Positions 1 through 9,900 of a DNA stretch of 64,000 bases are shown in pieces. The stretch spans positions 248,001 through 312,000 of the forward strand of contig NZ_JARWAC010000016.1 in the NCBI RefSeq assembly GCF_029846175.1, given 5' to 3'. The translations under genes and the position numbers were made by a program. The stretch comes from Sphaerisporangium sp. TRM90804 (GTDB lineage Bacteria > Actinomycetota > Actinomycetes > Streptosporangiales > Streptosporangiaceae). The notes below the pieces were generated by a model. That model did not search any database. It saw only the letters and a list, made by a program, of their open reading frames with translations, and was not told the DNA's origin. How positions within the stretch are numbered: the stretch's first letter is position 1; every line of letters begins with the position of its first letter.

Positions 1-17
1 TCATGGCAAACTTTAGA

Positions 18-36
18 TAAGGTTAGCCTTACCTTG
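18..36 (+). promoter_or_regulatory. Iron box (DmdR1/IdeR-type operator) of the formyltransferase gene
   Basis: The palindrome AAGGTTAGCCTTACCTT at 19-35 fits the actinobacterial iron box (TTAGGTTAGGCTAACCTAA-like). It lies 29 bases before the start codon of the formyltransferase gene, so repression by an iron-loaded DtxR-family regulator (DmdR1/IdeR) is expected. Family knowledge supplies the regulator; none is encoded in the window. Confidence 0.8.
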
Positions 37-64
37 CAAGGCGCTGTCGAGGAGAGGATCGACC

Positions 65-1012
65 ATGCGGGTCGTCATGTTCGGCTACCAGACCTGGGGC
101 CACCGCACGCTGCGGGCTCTGCTCGACTCGGAACACGAGGTCAGGCTGGTCGTCACCCACCCGAAGAGCGAGCACGCGTACGAGAAGATCTGGGACGACT
201 CCGTCGCCGAACTGGCCGCCGAGAACGACGTCCCCGTGTTGCTCCGGCAGCGGCCCGACGACCCCGAACTGCTGCTCGCGCTCCAGGAAGCGGCGCCCGA
301 CATCATCGTGGCCAACAACTGGCGCACCTGGCTGCCCCCAGAAGTGTTCGACCTCCCCCCGCACGGCACGCTGAACGTCCACGACTCGCTGCTGCCGAAG
401 TACGCCGGGTTCTCCCCGCTGATCTGGGCCCTCATCAACGGCGAGCGGGAGGTCGGCGTCACCGCGCACCGCATGGACGCCGAGCTCGACGCGGGCGACA
501 TCGTGCTGCAGCGCTCGGTCCCGGTGGGCCCGGCCGACACCGCCACCGACCTGTTCCACCGCACGGTCGACCTGATCGGCCCCATCGTGCGCGACTCCCT
601 CGACCTCATCGCCTCCGGCCGGGCCCGGTGGATCCCGCAGGACCGCAGCCAGGCCAGCTTCTTCCACAAGCGGTCCCTGGAGGACAGCCGCATCGACTGG
701 ACCTGGCCCGCCGAAGACCTGGAGCGCCTGGTGCGCGCCCTGTCCGACCCCTATCCCAACGCCTTCACCTACCACCGCGGCGAGCGCCTGCGCGTCGTGG
801 CGGCCTCGGTCTCGAAGTCCTGCTACGGCGGCACCCCGGGCCGCGTCTTCATCCGCGAGGGCGACGGCGTCGTCATCGTCGCCGGCGCCCAGGCCCGCGA
901 CGGCCGCTGCCGAGGCCTGGTCATAGAACGCGTCCGCACCGAAGACGGCGCCGAACACAAGGCCCACGACTACTTCCAGACCATGGGCGGCTACCTCACC
1001 CCCCGCCCCTAG
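65..1012 (+). CDS. N5-hydroxyornithine formyltransferase (formyl-THF dependent), siderophore biosynthesis
   Basis: This 315-residue protein belongs to the methionyl-tRNA formyltransferase fold family and resembles CchA, which formylates N5-hydroxyornithine for coelichelin-type siderophores. The formyltransferase catalytic triad is visible as N104 and H106 (in NVHDSLLP) and D145 (in LDAGDI). The start ATG follows a GGAGAGG ribosome site at 51-57 and an iron box. It would supply the formyl-hydroxyornithine building block to the NRPS at 6910-26325. The gene stands as the first in the window, and the partner ornithine N-hydroxylase is presumably further upstream or elsewhere. A true tRNA formyltransferase is unlikely because of the iron box and the siderophore neighbours. 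Confidence 0.88.
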   Translation: MRVVMFGYQTWGHRTLRALLDSEHEVRLVVTHPKSEHAYEKIWDDSVAELAAENDVPVLLRQRPDDPELLLALQEAAPDIIVANNWRTWLPPEVFDLPPHGTLNVHDSLLPKYAGFSPLIWALINGEREVGVTAHRMDAELDAGDIVLQRSVPVGPADTATDLFHRTVDLIGPIVRDSLDLIASGRARWIPQDRSQASFFHKRSLEDSRIDWTWPAEDLERLVRALSDPYPNAFTYHRGERLRVVAASVSKSCYGGTPGRVFIREGDGVVIVAGAQARDGRCRGLVIERVRTEDGAEHKAHDYFQTMGGYLTPRP

Positions 1013-1233
1013 GCCTAAGTGCAACCACCCACCCCGAAATGGTGCCTTCGGCGCTGCTTTCCCGGGGCGGTCCTCGCCTCACCAACACCGCACCGCCGCG
1101 CCGTGCGGCTCCGCGAGCCGGCGGCCTGTCAACCGAGCGTCGCGGCGCATCTCGCGGAGCCGTAGCCCGCGTCGATGAGAGAGCGCGGGGTGCCGATCCG
1201 AGCCCTGAGGCGGTTCCCGGGTGAAGGGGACGG

Positions 1234-1425
1234 CGTCAGCCGGTTCTCTCCGCCAATGGCTCGATGGGCGCGGGCGGTGAGGTGACGTGGTGGCGGCACG
1301 TCGATTTGGTGGGCCAGGTCGAGGTAGGTCGTGGGCTCGTCCAGCAGTCGGCGCCCGCCGACGTACTGCGTCACGTCCCCTATGAGGTGAGAGTGATCGC
1401 CACCGTATGGGGAGCGGGTCGCCTC
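1234..1425 (-). pseudogene. Decayed fragment of the siderophore ABC ATPase gene
   Basis: Bases 1296-1347 match bases 3990-4041 of the intact ATPase gene at 51 of 52 positions; on the minus strand they encode LLDEPTTYLDLAHQIDV, the Walker B/D-loop segment. Further short colinear matches occur at 1234-1246 (to 3694-3706), around 1286-1296 (to about 3740-3750) and about 1400-1425 (to about 4196-4228). The order is kept, with about 240 bases lost between the second and third blocks. No complete domain remains, so this is a remnant of an old duplication rather than a gene. The rest of the 555-base gap (1013-1567) shows nothing I recognise. Confidence 0.7.
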
Positions 1426-1567
1426 CTGCCGATGGACTGGATCCTCACGAAGACGCCCGGCCCGTTGTCGTATCGCGGCCCCGCCCGATCGTCTCACTGG
1501 TGATGGCCGGAGTTGGTCGGCGCTCGCGGATCCACTCGACGGCATATCGAGACGACAGGGGCAGGTC

Positions 1568-1966
1568 ATGCACGCGACGCTCAACACGATCGACATCGTG
1601 GTCTCCGACATGGAGGCGTCCATCGCCTTCTACGCCCGCCTGGGGCTGGTCTTCAAGCTCGATGAGCACTCGCCCGAGCACGCGTCCTGCGACCTGCCGG
1701 GCGGGCTGCACGTCATGCTCGACACCGAGGCTTTCCGCACACCGTTCCTGCCCGGCTGGAGCGCGCCTACCGGCGGCCCCCGCACTCTGCTGTGCTTCGA
1801 GTTCGAGGCCCCGGCCGGGGTCGACGCCGCCTACACCGAGCTGGTCGAGGCCGGCCACCGGGGGCTGGCCGAGCCCTTCGACGCGATCTGGGGTATGCGG
1901 TACGCCACCGTGGCCGACCCCGACGGCAACGGCGTCGACCTGTACGCCGTGCTCCCGGCCGGCTGA
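1568..1966 (+). CDS. VOC family (glyoxalase/bleomycin-resistance-like) protein
   Basis: This 132-residue protein has the VOC fold pattern: an N-terminal half starting [25 protein letters not shown] and a C-terminal half ending in [17 protein letters not shown]. Such proteins are small metal-dependent lyases, isomerases or dioxygenases, or drug-binding proteins; the substrate cannot be read from the sequence. It is followed after 62 bases by a DGPF/YCII-domain protein and then by an ECF sigma factor. VOC and DGPF proteins are frequent companions of ECF42-type sigma factors, so these three genes probably form one operon unrelated to the siderophore genes around it. The start is the ATG after CAGGTC. 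Confidence 0.8.
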   Translation: MHATLNTIDIVVSDMEASIAFYARLGLVFKLDEHSPEHASCDLPGGLHVMLDTEAFRTPFLPGWSAPTGGPRTLLCFEFEAPAGVDAAYTELVEAGHRGLAEPFDAIWGMRYATVADPDGNGVDLYAVLPAG

Positions 1967-2028
1967 GTCCCAGGGTTCATGGTTCAGGCGGCGCCGGGTA
2001 GAGCAGCGAGAGACAACGGAGGACAAGG

Positions 2029-2370
2029 GTGAAGTACGTGCTGATGTTCGTGGAGACCGAGCGGTTCGCCAAGGAGTTGGAGGCGATGGGCGAGGTGGAG
2101 CAGCGGGCGGCGTACGAGGCGGTGGGCCGCTGGTTCGCCGACAACGCCGACAAGATCACTCACCATACGCATCTGGCGCCGGTGCACACCGCGACCACCA
2201 TGCGGCTGCGGGGCGACGCCGAGCCGGTCGTCACCGACGGCCCGTTCGTGGAGGGAAAGGAAGCGGTGAGCGGGTTCGCCGAGATCGAGGTGGCCGATCT
2301 GGACGAGGCGCTGAAGCTGGCCCGGTCGTGGCCCGCCTGTCCCGTCGTGGAGATCCGCCCGGCGTCATGA
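2029..2370 (+). CDS. YCII/DGPF-domain protein, partner of the ECF sigma factor
   Basis: A 113-residue YCII-related protein. The diagnostic D70-G71-P72-F73 motif followed by VEGKE is present, and the N-terminus [10 protein letters not shown] is typical of the family. DGPF proteins have a ferredoxin-like alpha/beta fold and are genetically linked to ECF42 sigma factors, but their biochemical role is not established. The start is GTG at 2029 behind GGAGG at 2018-2022. Its stop codon overlaps the start of the sigma factor gene (ATGA at 2367-2370), which indicates translational coupling. Confidence 0.88.
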   Translation: MKYVLMFVETERFAKELEAMGEVEQRAAYEAVGRWFADNADKITHHTHLAPVHTATTMRLRGDAEPVVTDGPFVEGKEAVSGFAEIEVADLDEALKLARSWPACPVVEIRPAS

Positions 2371-3581
2371 CGTTCGAGCAGGCGCACAGTGACCAGGTGC
2401 TGGCCCGCGTCGTACGTGAGCACGCGGGCCGGCTCGCGGCGAGGTTGATCCCGCTGCTGGGCGACTTCTCGGCCGCCGAGGATCTGGTGCAGGACGCGGT
2501 CGAGGCGGCGCTGCGCCGCTGGCCGGTGGAGGGGATTCCGGACCGGCCGGACGCGTGGTTGTTCACCGTGGCCCGGCGCCGCGGCCTGGACGTGCTGCGG
2601 CGCGAGTCGAACTACCGCGCCAAGCTCACCCTGCTGCGCCCGGCGCCGGCGGCACCGGATGACCGCCTGCGGTTGATCTTCATCTGCTGTCATCCGGCTC
2701 TGGCCCCGGCGGCACGGATCGCACTGACGCTGCGGGTGGTGTGCGGGTTGTCCACCGCGCAGATCGCCGCGGCGTTCGTGGTGCCGGAGAGCACGGTGGC
2801 GCAGCGCATCACCCGGGCGAAGAAGAAGATCACCGAGGCCGGTATCCCGTACGGCGTTCCCGCTGGTGACGACCTTCCTGAGCGACTGCAGGCGGTGCTG
2901 GCGGTCATCTATCTGCTGTTCAACGAGGGCTACCTCTCCAGCACCGCCGGGCGGGCGCACGCGCGAGACCTGGTCGACGACGCCGAATGGCTGACCGCGC
3001 TGCTGGCCGGCCTCGCACCGGGTGAGCCCGAGGTGATCGGGTTGCTGGCGCTGATCCGGCTGCACCGGGCGCGCGGCCGGGCCCGATTCGACGCGAGCGA
3101 CCGCCTGGTGCCACTGGACGAACAGGACCGCGAGCTGTTCGATCGGCCGGCCATCGACGCGGCCGCGGCGCTGTTGGTACGCACCGCCCGCGCGCACCGG
3201 CGGCCGGGGCCGTACCAGCTGCAGGCCGCGATCGCAGCCTGTCACGCCGAAGCGGAGTCGTTCCAGAGCACCGACTGGGCGCAGATCCTGGTGCTGTACG
3301 ACATGCTGCTGCACGTGGCGCCCTCGCCGGTCGCCCGTCTGCACCGGGCCGTCGCCTTGAGCTACACCATGGGAGCCGAGGCGGCGCTGGCCGAGTTGGA
3401 CGACCTCGGCGACCCCGGTGGCGTCCTGGCCCGCTACCCCCTCCTGCACGCCACCCGCGCTGATCTCCTGCGCCGCCTCGACCGCCCGGCCGAGGCCCGT
3501 TCCCACGACGAACAGGCGCTGCGACTGACCAGCAACCCCGCCCAGCAGGCACTGCTCCAGGAGCGCATCAGCTGGATCTGA
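2367..3581 (+). CDS. ECF sigma factor, ECF42-like, with TPR-type C-terminal extension
   Basis: A 404-residue sigma factor. Residues about 10-75 form region 2 ([20 protein letters not shown]) and about 110-155 region 4 ([20 protein letters not shown], then a recognition helix). The rest is a long helical extension of the kind found in ECF42 proteins; most ECF factors are only about 200 residues. This group lacks a classical anti-sigma factor and is controlled with the C-terminal domain. The ATG at 2367 overlaps the stop of the DGPF gene; an open frame continues upstream but has no better start. It probably directs transcription of its own VOC-DGPF operon, as described for related systems. Confidence 0.87.
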   Translation: MTFEQAHSDQVLARVVREHAGRLAARLIPLLGDFSAAEDLVQDAVEAALRRWPVEGIPDRPDAWLFTVARRRGLDVLRRESNYRAKLTLLRPAPAAPDDRLRLIFICCHPALAPAARIALTLRVVCGLSTAQIAAAFVVPESTVAQRITRAKKKITEAGIPYGVPAGDDLPERLQAVLAVIYLLFNEGYLSSTAGRAHARDLVDDAEWLTALLAGLAPGEPEVIGLLALIRLHRARGRARFDASDRLVPLDEQDRELFDRPAIDAAAALLVRTARAHRRPGPYQLQAAIAACHAEAESFQSTDWAQILVLYDMLLHVAPSPVARLHRAVALSYTMGAEAALAELDDLGDPGGVLARYPLLHATRADLLRRLDRPAEARSHDEQALRLTSNPAQQALLQERISWI

Positions 3582-3696
3582 ACGACCTGGCCTCCCGGCC
3601 ACTCGCATCGAGTGATCCCGCGTGCCGCGGGCGGGCTTGACCGGTGCGCCGGGTGACCGGGGTGTGCGCTCACCCCTCGCGGGGACTCGTCCGCCG

Positions 3697-4536
3697 TCAG
3701 CCGGTTCGTTCGGGGACCCGGTTGAGGGGGGTGGGGGCGTCGTGGTGGCGGCTGAGGGGGATGACCATGGGGGTGCCGCTCACGGGGTCGGTGGCCACCT
3801 GGCAGCGGAGGCCGAAGATGTGTTCCACCGACTGGGCGGTGATGACGGCGGAGGGGGGGCCTTCGGCGACGATGCCGCCGGACTTCATGGCGATGACGTG
3901 GTCGGCGTAGCGGCAGGCCTGGTTGAGGTCGTGCAGGACCATGACGATGGTGCGGTGCTCGCGGCGGTTGAGGTCGGTGATGAGGTCGAGCACGTCGATC
4001 TGGTGGGCCAGGTCGAGGTAGGTCGTGGGCTCGTCCAGCAGCAGCACGGGGGTGCCCTGGGCCACGGCCATGGCGATCCAGGCGCGCTGGCGCTGGCCGC
4101 CGGACAGCTCGTCGACGGCACGGTGGGCGAGGTCGGTCATGTCGGTGGCCGCCAGCGCGCCGAGCACGGCCTGCTCGTCGGCCTTCGACCACTGCCGCCA
4201 CCAGGTCTGGTGCGGGGAGCGGCCGCGGTTGACCAGGTCGATGACGGTGAGACCCTCGGGCGCCACGGGCGCCTGCGGCAGGATGCCGAGGCGCTGGGCC
4301 AGCTCCCTGGTGGGGACCGACTGCAGGGCGCGGCCGTCGAGCCGCACCGCGCCCGCGCGCGGCGCCAGCAGCCGGGCCATGGCGCGCAGCAGCGTTGACT
4401 TGCCGCAGGCGTTGGCCCCGACGATGGCGGTGACGCGGCCGGGTGGGATGGCCACGTCCAGGCCGTCGATCACGACGCGGTCGTCGTACGCCAGGCGCAG
4501 GTCGTTCGCCCGCAGGTCGGGGTCGGTGGTCGACAT
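3697..4536 (-). CDS. Iron-siderophore ABC transporter, ATPase subunit (FecE/FepC-like)
   Basis: A 279-residue ABC ATPase for ferric siderophore import. The Walker A site is GANACGKST (residues 40-48; the usual G/P residue is A-N-A), the signature LSGGQ is at 144-148, Walker B VLLLDEP at 164-170, and the switch His is in VLHDLNQ. It follows the two FecCD permease genes on the same strand, 4 bases after the second, so the three are one operon read from the iron box at 6821-6840. A decayed copy of this gene lies at 1234-1425. The binding protein of the uptake system is probably the lipoprotein at 26725-27789. Confidence 0.92.
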   Translation of the reverse strand: MSTTDPDLRANDLRLAYDDRVVIDGLDVAIPPGRVTAIVGANACGKSTLLRAMARLLAPRAGAVRLDGRALQSVPTRELAQRLGILPQAPVAPEGLTVIDLVNRGRSPHQTWWRQWSKADEQAVLGALAATDMTDLAHRAVDELSGGQRQRAWIAMAVAQGTPVLLLDEPTTYLDLAHQIDVLDLITDLNRREHRTIVMVLHDLNQACRYADHVIAMKSGGIVAEGPPSAVITAQSVEHIFGLRCQVATDPVSGTPMVIPLSRHHDAPTPLNRVPERTG

Positions 4537-4540
4537 GCCT

Positions 4541-5650
4541 TCAGCCTCCTGATCCCGCGCGGTTGGCGCGGATGAGCAGCCAGAGCAGGACGGGGGCGCC
4601 GAGCACCCCGGTGACGAGTCCGACCGGCACTTCCATGCCGGGGATCAGCTTTCGTGCCGCGAGGTCGGACACCAGGACCACCAGGGCGCCGGCCAGCGCG
4701 GAGGCGACCGGGGGCGGCGCGGCGGCGCGGGCCAGCCGCTGGGCGATCTGCGGCGCGGCCAGCGCCACGAACGCGACCGGCCCGGCCGCCGCCGTGGCGA
4801 ACGCGACCAGGCCGACGGCCGTGAGCATGACGCCGAGGCGCACCGGCTGCACGCGGGTGCCGAGCCCCGCGGCGACGTCGTCGCCGAGCTGCAGCGTGCC
4901 CAGCAGGCGGCCGAGCATCAGCGCCACCGGCACCAGCACCAGCAGGGCGAAGGCCAGCGGGATCGTCTGGTCCCAGTCGCGGCCGTTGAGGTTGCCGACC
5001 AGCCAGCCGAGCGCGGCGTGCGCCTCGAAGCGGCCGGCCCTGGCCACCAGGTAGTCGGTGGCGCTGGTGCAGATCCACGACACCCCGATGCCGACCAGGA
5101 TGATCCGGTAGCCGGTGGTGCCGCGCTTCCAGGCCAGCACGTAGACCGCCAGCGCCGTGGCGAGCGCGCCGGCCAGCCCCAGCGCCTGGACGCCGAGGCC
5201 GGCATCCCAGCCGAGCACGATGCCGGCGACCACCGCCGTGCCCGCGCCCTGGACCAGGCCGATCACGTCGGGGCTGGCCAGGGGGTTGCGGGTCATGGTC
5301 TGGAACAGGGCGCCGGACAGGGCGAACGCGGCGCCGGCCAGCAGCCCGGTGACCGCGCGCGGCAGCCGCAGCTCCTGGACGACCAGCAGCGTGCCGGGGT
5401 CGCCGATGCCCGCCAGCGCCTGGACGACGCCGGTGAACGGGATCGGGTAGTCGCCGATCGACACGCCCCAGCAGAAGACGAGGAAGGTGGCGACCGCCAG
5501 GCCGGCGCACACGGCCACGAGCCGTGGGCGCACGAACCCCGACACGGGCGGCACCGCCAGCCGGAACGCCCGCGCTGCGGGCGCCGAGGGGACGCCCCCG
5601 GCCGGAGACACCGCCGCCTCGCGCGGCCCGGAGGGAACTCTCGCGCTCAT
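4541..5650 (-). CDS. Iron-siderophore ABC transporter permease (FecCD family)
   Basis: A 369-residue polytopic membrane protein of the FecCD/BtuC family, whose members usually have ten transmembrane helices. Typical family stretches are LRLPRAVTGLLAGAAFALSG, NPLASPDVIG and GPVAFVALAAPQIAQRLAR. The N-terminal 30 or so residues are a variable Pro/Ala-rich extension, so a shorter start is possible. With the permease at 5769-6794 it would form the heterodimeric channel energised by the ATPase at 3697-4536. The gap to the upstream permease is 118 bases and holds no gene. Confidence 0.9.
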   Translation of the reverse strand: MSARVPSGPREAAVSPAGGVPSAPAARAFRLAVPPVSGFVRPRLVAVCAGLAVATFLVFCWGVSIGDYPIPFTGVVQALAGIGDPGTLLVVQELRLPRAVTGLLAGAAFALSGALFQTMTRNPLASPDVIGLVQGAGTAVVAGIVLGWDAGLGVQALGLAGALATALAVYVLAWKRGTTGYRIILVGIGVSWICTSATDYLVARAGRFEAHAALGWLVGNLNGRDWDQTIPLAFALLVLVPVALMLGRLLGTLQLGDDVAAGLGTRVQPVRLGVMLTAVGLVAFATAAAGPVAFVALAAPQIAQRLARAAAPPPVASALAGALVVLVSDLAARKLIPGMEVPVGLVTGVLGAPVLLWLLIRANRAGSGG

Positions 5651-5768
5651 GCTCCCGCCTCCTGCGCGGCGACGGGGCCGCGATGCGGACCCGCCGTATG
5701 GAGGGGGTGGCGGTGCGGGGTGGCGTTCTCGGCCGTCTCGGGGCGGGGCGCGGGGGCGCCGTGGGCGC

Positions 5769-6794
5769 TCATGCTTCGGCCAGTTTGCGGCGGCGCACCA
5801 TGGCGATGAAGAAGGGGCCGCCGATGAAGGCGATGAGGACGCCGGCCTGGACCTCGCTGGGGCGGGCGATGACGCGGCCGAGGATGTCGGCGGTGAGCAG
5901 CAGGCAGGGGGCGAGCACGGCCGACAGCGGGAGCAGCCAGCGGTGGTCGGGGCCGAGGCCGGCCTGCTGGGTGAGGACGCGGGCCACGTGCGGGACCACC
6001 AGGCCGATGAAGACGACCGGGCCGATGACCGAGACCGCCGCGCCGGTGAGCAGCATCACGGCGAGCACGCCCTGCAGGCGCACCAGCCCGAGCCTCCGTC
6101 CGAGGGAGGCGGCGACGTCGTCGCCGAGGGCCATGCTGTTGAGCGCGGGCGCGGAGAACAGCGCCAGCACCGCGCCCGCCAGGACGAACGGCAGGATCTG
6201 GCGGACGGAGTCGCCGGTCTGGTCGGCGAGCGAGCCGGCCGCCCAGAACCGGTAGCGGTTGAGCGCGTCGGCGTCGGTGAGCACGACGGCGCTGGTCAGC
6301 GAGGACAGCAGCGCGGTGATCGCGACCCCGGCCAGGGCCAGTTTGACCGGCGTCAGACCGGAGCGCCCCAGCCGCGCCAGCGTGTAGACCGCGACGCTGG
6401 CGAGCAGCGCGCCGGCGAAGGAGAACCAGATGTACTCCAGCAGCGAGCCGAAGCCGAACAGCGCCGCCGACAGGACGATGGCGAAGGACGCGCCGGCGCT
6501 CACCCCCAGGATGCCGGGATCGGCGAGCGGGTTGCGGGTCAGCGCCTGCATCACCGCTCCGGACAGGCCCAGGGCCATGCCCGCGGCGATCCCGAGCAGG
6601 GTGCGCGGCACGCGGACCGACCAGATGACGTTGCCGACCGTCGGGTCGCCGGCCTGGCCGAAGAGCGCCTGCACGACCTGGCCGAGCGGGATGCTCCGGG
6701 CGCCGAGCCCGATCGACAGCAGGCACAGCGCGACAAGCAGGGCACCGAGCAGCGCCACGAGGACGGCCGGGCGAAAACCCGTGCTCCGACTCAC
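5769..6794 (-). CDS. Iron-siderophore ABC transporter permease (FecCD family)
   Basis: A 341-residue FecCD-family permease and first gene of the import operon. Recognisable segments are VRVPRTLLGIAAGMALGLSG, NPLADPGILG and GPVVFIGLVVPHVARVL. The ATG at 6794 lies 26 bases downstream of an iron box at 6821-6840, so import is expected to be switched on under iron starvation. It is divergent from the NRPS gene, which has its own iron box at 6889-6907, making a 115-base bidirectional control region for synthesis and uptake. Confidence 0.92.
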   Translation of the reverse strand: MSRSTGFRPAVLVALLGALLVALCLLSIGLGARSIPLGQVVQALFGQAGDPTVGNVIWSVRVPRTLLGIAAGMALGLSGAVMQALTRNPLADPGILGVSAGASFAIVLSAALFGFGSLLEYIWFSFAGALLASVAVYTLARLGRSGLTPVKLALAGVAITALLSSLTSAVVLTDADALNRYRFWAAGSLADQTGDSVRQILPFVLAGAVLALFSAPALNSMALGDDVAASLGRRLGLVRLQGVLAVMLLTGAAVSVIGPVVFIGLVVPHVARVLTQQAGLGPDHRWLLPLSAVLAPCLLLTADILGRVIARPSEVQAGVLIAFIGGPFFIAMVRRRKLAEA

Positions 6795-6820
6795 CGAGCC
6801 CTCACCACTTTGCGACTTCC

Positions 6821-6840
6821 TTAGGTTAGGCAGACCTTAA
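6821..6840 (-). promoter_or_regulatory. Iron box of the siderophore import operon
   Basis: TTAGGTTAGGCAGACCTTAA is close to the DmdR1/IdeR consensus. It lies just upstream of the minus-strand permease gene starting at 6794. Confidence 0.88.
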
Positions 6841-6888
6841 CTGTAGCCCTGTCCGCGGTGAGGGGGTGGCGGCAGGGGGACTTTTTAC

Positions 6889-6907
6889 TTAGGTAATGCT
6901 TACCTTA
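6889..6907 (+). promoter_or_regulatory. Iron box directly in front of the NRPS gene
   Basis: TTAGGTAATGCTTACCTTA is a good iron box. It ends only 2 bases before the ATG at 6910, so either the NRPS mRNA is leaderless or the true start is downstream, at TTG 6970 (GGGAGG at 6954-6959) or ATG 6991. Confidence 0.85.
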
Positions 6908-6909
6908 GT

Positions 6910-9900
6910 ATGGCGGGCGGTCGCGGCTCAGACGAGCCGGTTCGGTCGAGTTCGGGAGGCGCGGTCTTCTTGTCCGCTAGCGAAGAGGCGATGGCCTACT
7001 GGCGTCGGAGGCTGGCACCGCTTCCGCAGGAGACGGCGCTCCCCGTCGACTTCCCGTACCCCTTGCTCCCCGCGGAGGACCGGCAGACGCGCACCCGTCC
7101 GCTGGCCGTGACCGCGCAGGGCGCCGCCCCGCTCGCCGCCTACGTGGCGCTGCTGCACCGGTACGGCGGCTCCGGCGAGGTCACCGTCGGGCACGAAGGG
7201 CTGCCGCTGCGCGTCGAGGTCGACGCGAGCACCACGTTCGGCGAGCTGACCCGCCGCGTGGCCGCCGCCCGCGAGGACGCCGAGGCGCACCGCGTCCCGC
7301 TCGACGTCCTGACGGCCGAGCTGAGCCCCGACCCGATGCGCGGCGGCGGCCTGCTCTTCAACACCTCCTTCACCGAAGACGCCGGCGACGCGCCGCAACC
7401 GGCGGCCCAGGGGGTGGACCTCGCGCTGGCGGCCGGGGACGGCCGCGTGCGCGCCGTCTACCGCGCCGACCTGTTCGAGGCCGCCACCGTCGACCGGATG
7501 CTCGACCACTACGCCAGGCTGCTGGCCGCCGGGCCGGCCCGGCCCGGCACCCCGGTCGGCGACCTGGACCTGCTGGGTGAGGAGGAGCGGCGCCGCATCC
7601 TGCTGGAGTGGAACGACACCGGCCACTCCGTGCCGCCGCTCACCTGGCCGGAGATGTTCGCCGAGCAGGTGAGCGCCCGCCCGGACGCCGTCGCGCTCGT
7701 CTTCGAGGACGTCAGGCTCACCTACGCCGAGCTGGACGAACGCGCCAACCGGCTCGCTCACGCGCTCACCGCACGCGGCGCCGGCCCCGAGCGGGTGGTC
7801 GCCCTCGCGCTGCCCCGCTCGGCCGAGCTGATCGTCGCCGAGGTGGCCGTGCTGAAGGCCGGCGCCGCCTACCTGCCGTTGGACACCGACTACCCGGCCG
7901 ACCGCGTCGCCTACATGCTGGCCGACGCCGGGCCCGTCTGCCTGGTCACCACCGCCGAGACGCTGGGGGACCTCCCCCCGCGCGAGGGCGTGGAGACGGT
8001 GGTGCTGGACGCGCCCGAGACCGTGCGCGAGCTGGCGGGCCGCCCCGCCCACGACCCGGGAGAGGCCGACCGCGGGCCGCTGTCGGTGCTCAACGCGGCC
8101 TACGTCATCTACACCTCCGGCTCGACCGGCCGCCCGAAGGGCGTCGTGCTCTCGCACGCGGGTGTGGCCAAGCTCGTCGCCACCCAGACCGAACGCTTCG
8201 GCATCGGCCCGCACAGCCGTGTCCTGCAGTTCGCCTCGCCCGGGTTCGACGTGGCGTTCTGGGACCTGTGCCTCGGCCTACTCTCCGGCGGGCGCCTCGT
8301 CGTGGTGCCGTCCGAGCGGCGCGTGCCCGGCGCCCCGCTGGCCGACTACGCCGACGCCAACGGCATCACGTTCATGATCCTGCCCCCGGCGCTGCTCGCC
8401 GCGATGCCGGACGACGTCCTGCTGCCGCCCGCCGCCACGCTGCTCGCCGGCACCGAGCGCGTCTCGCCCGAGCTGGTGAGCCGCTACGCGCGCGGGCGGA
8501 TGATGTTCAACGCCTACGGTCCCACCGAGGCGACCACCAACTCCACCCTCGGCCTGTGTGACCCCGACATCCCGCCCGGCTCCATCGTGCCCATCGGCGG
8601 CCCCGACCCGGGCACCCGCGCCTACGTGCTGGACGCGCGCCTCAGGCCCGTCCCCGCGGGCGTCGCGGGCGAGCTGTACCTGGGCGGGGCGGGCCTGGCC
8701 CGGGGCTACCTCGGACGGCCGGGGCTGACCGCCGAGCGGTTCGTCGCCGACCCGTTCGGCGCGCCGGGCGAGCGCCTGTACCGCACCGGCGACCTGGTGC
8801 GCTGGAAGGCCGACGGCCGTCTGGAGTTCCTCGGCCGCGCCGACACGCAGGTGAAGATCCGCGGCTTCCGCGTCGAGCCGGGAGAGGTCGAGTCGGTGCT
8901 GCGCTCGCACCCGGCCGTCGACCAGGTGGCGGTCGTCGCCCGCGAGGACCGGCCCGGCGACCGGCGGCTTGCGGCCTACGTCGTCCCCTCGCTGTCGGCC
9001 GAGGCCGGCCAGGACGCCGGCGTGCGGGTGGCGGAGTGGAAGGACCTGCACGAGCTGCTCTACGCCGCCGCCGGTGACGAGGGGCGGGGGTTCCGGGAGA
9101 ACTTCGCCGGCTGGAACAGCATGTACGACGGCCTGCCGATCCCCGTCGAGGAGATGCGCGAGTGGCGGGACGCCACGGTCGCGCGCATCGGCGAGCTGCG
9201 GCCGCGCCGGGTGCTGGAGATCGGCGCCGGCAGCGGCCTCCTGCTGTCGCGCCTGGCCCCGGCCTGCGACGCGTACTGGGCCACCGACGTCTCTGAGGAG
9301 GCCGTGCGCGCCCTGCGCGCGCAGGTGGGCGCGGTGCCCGAGCTGGCCGGGCGGGTCGAGCTGCGGGCCCAGCCGGCTCACGACGGCACCGGGCTGCCCC
9401 AGGGCTTCTTCGACACCGTCGTCGTCAACTCCGTCGTCCAGTACTTCCCGAGCGCCGAGTACCTGGCGGACGTGCTGCGCCTGGCGGGCGGCCTGCTGGC
9501 CCCCGGCGGGTCCGTCTTCGTCGGCGACGTGCGCAACCTGCGTCTGCTGCGCTGCCTGCGCGCCGCCGTCGAGACCCGGCGCGCCGACGGCGCCGACGAC
9601 AAGCAGGCGCTGCTTGCCGCCGTAGACCGGTCGGTGGCGTGGGAGGGCGAGCTGCTGCTCGACCCCGACTTCTTCGCGTCCCTGGACGGCTTCGAGGCCG
9701 ACGTCCGCGTCAAGCGCGGCGGCCACCACAACGAGCTGACCCGCTACCGCTACGACGTCGTGCTGCGCGAGCGCGCCGCCGCCCCGGCGCCGGCCCAGGC
9801 GGAGCGGGAGGTCCGATGGACGAGCCTCACCGGGCCGGACGGGCTCGGCGCGCTGGCCGCGCTGCTCGCGGAGCGGCCCGCGCGGCTGCGCGTCACCGGC

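Noticed and set aside
1407-2366. N-terminal extension of the ECF sigma factor
   Set aside because: The open frame overlaps the VOC and DGPF genes out of frame; the ATGA overlap at 2367 gives a credible start.
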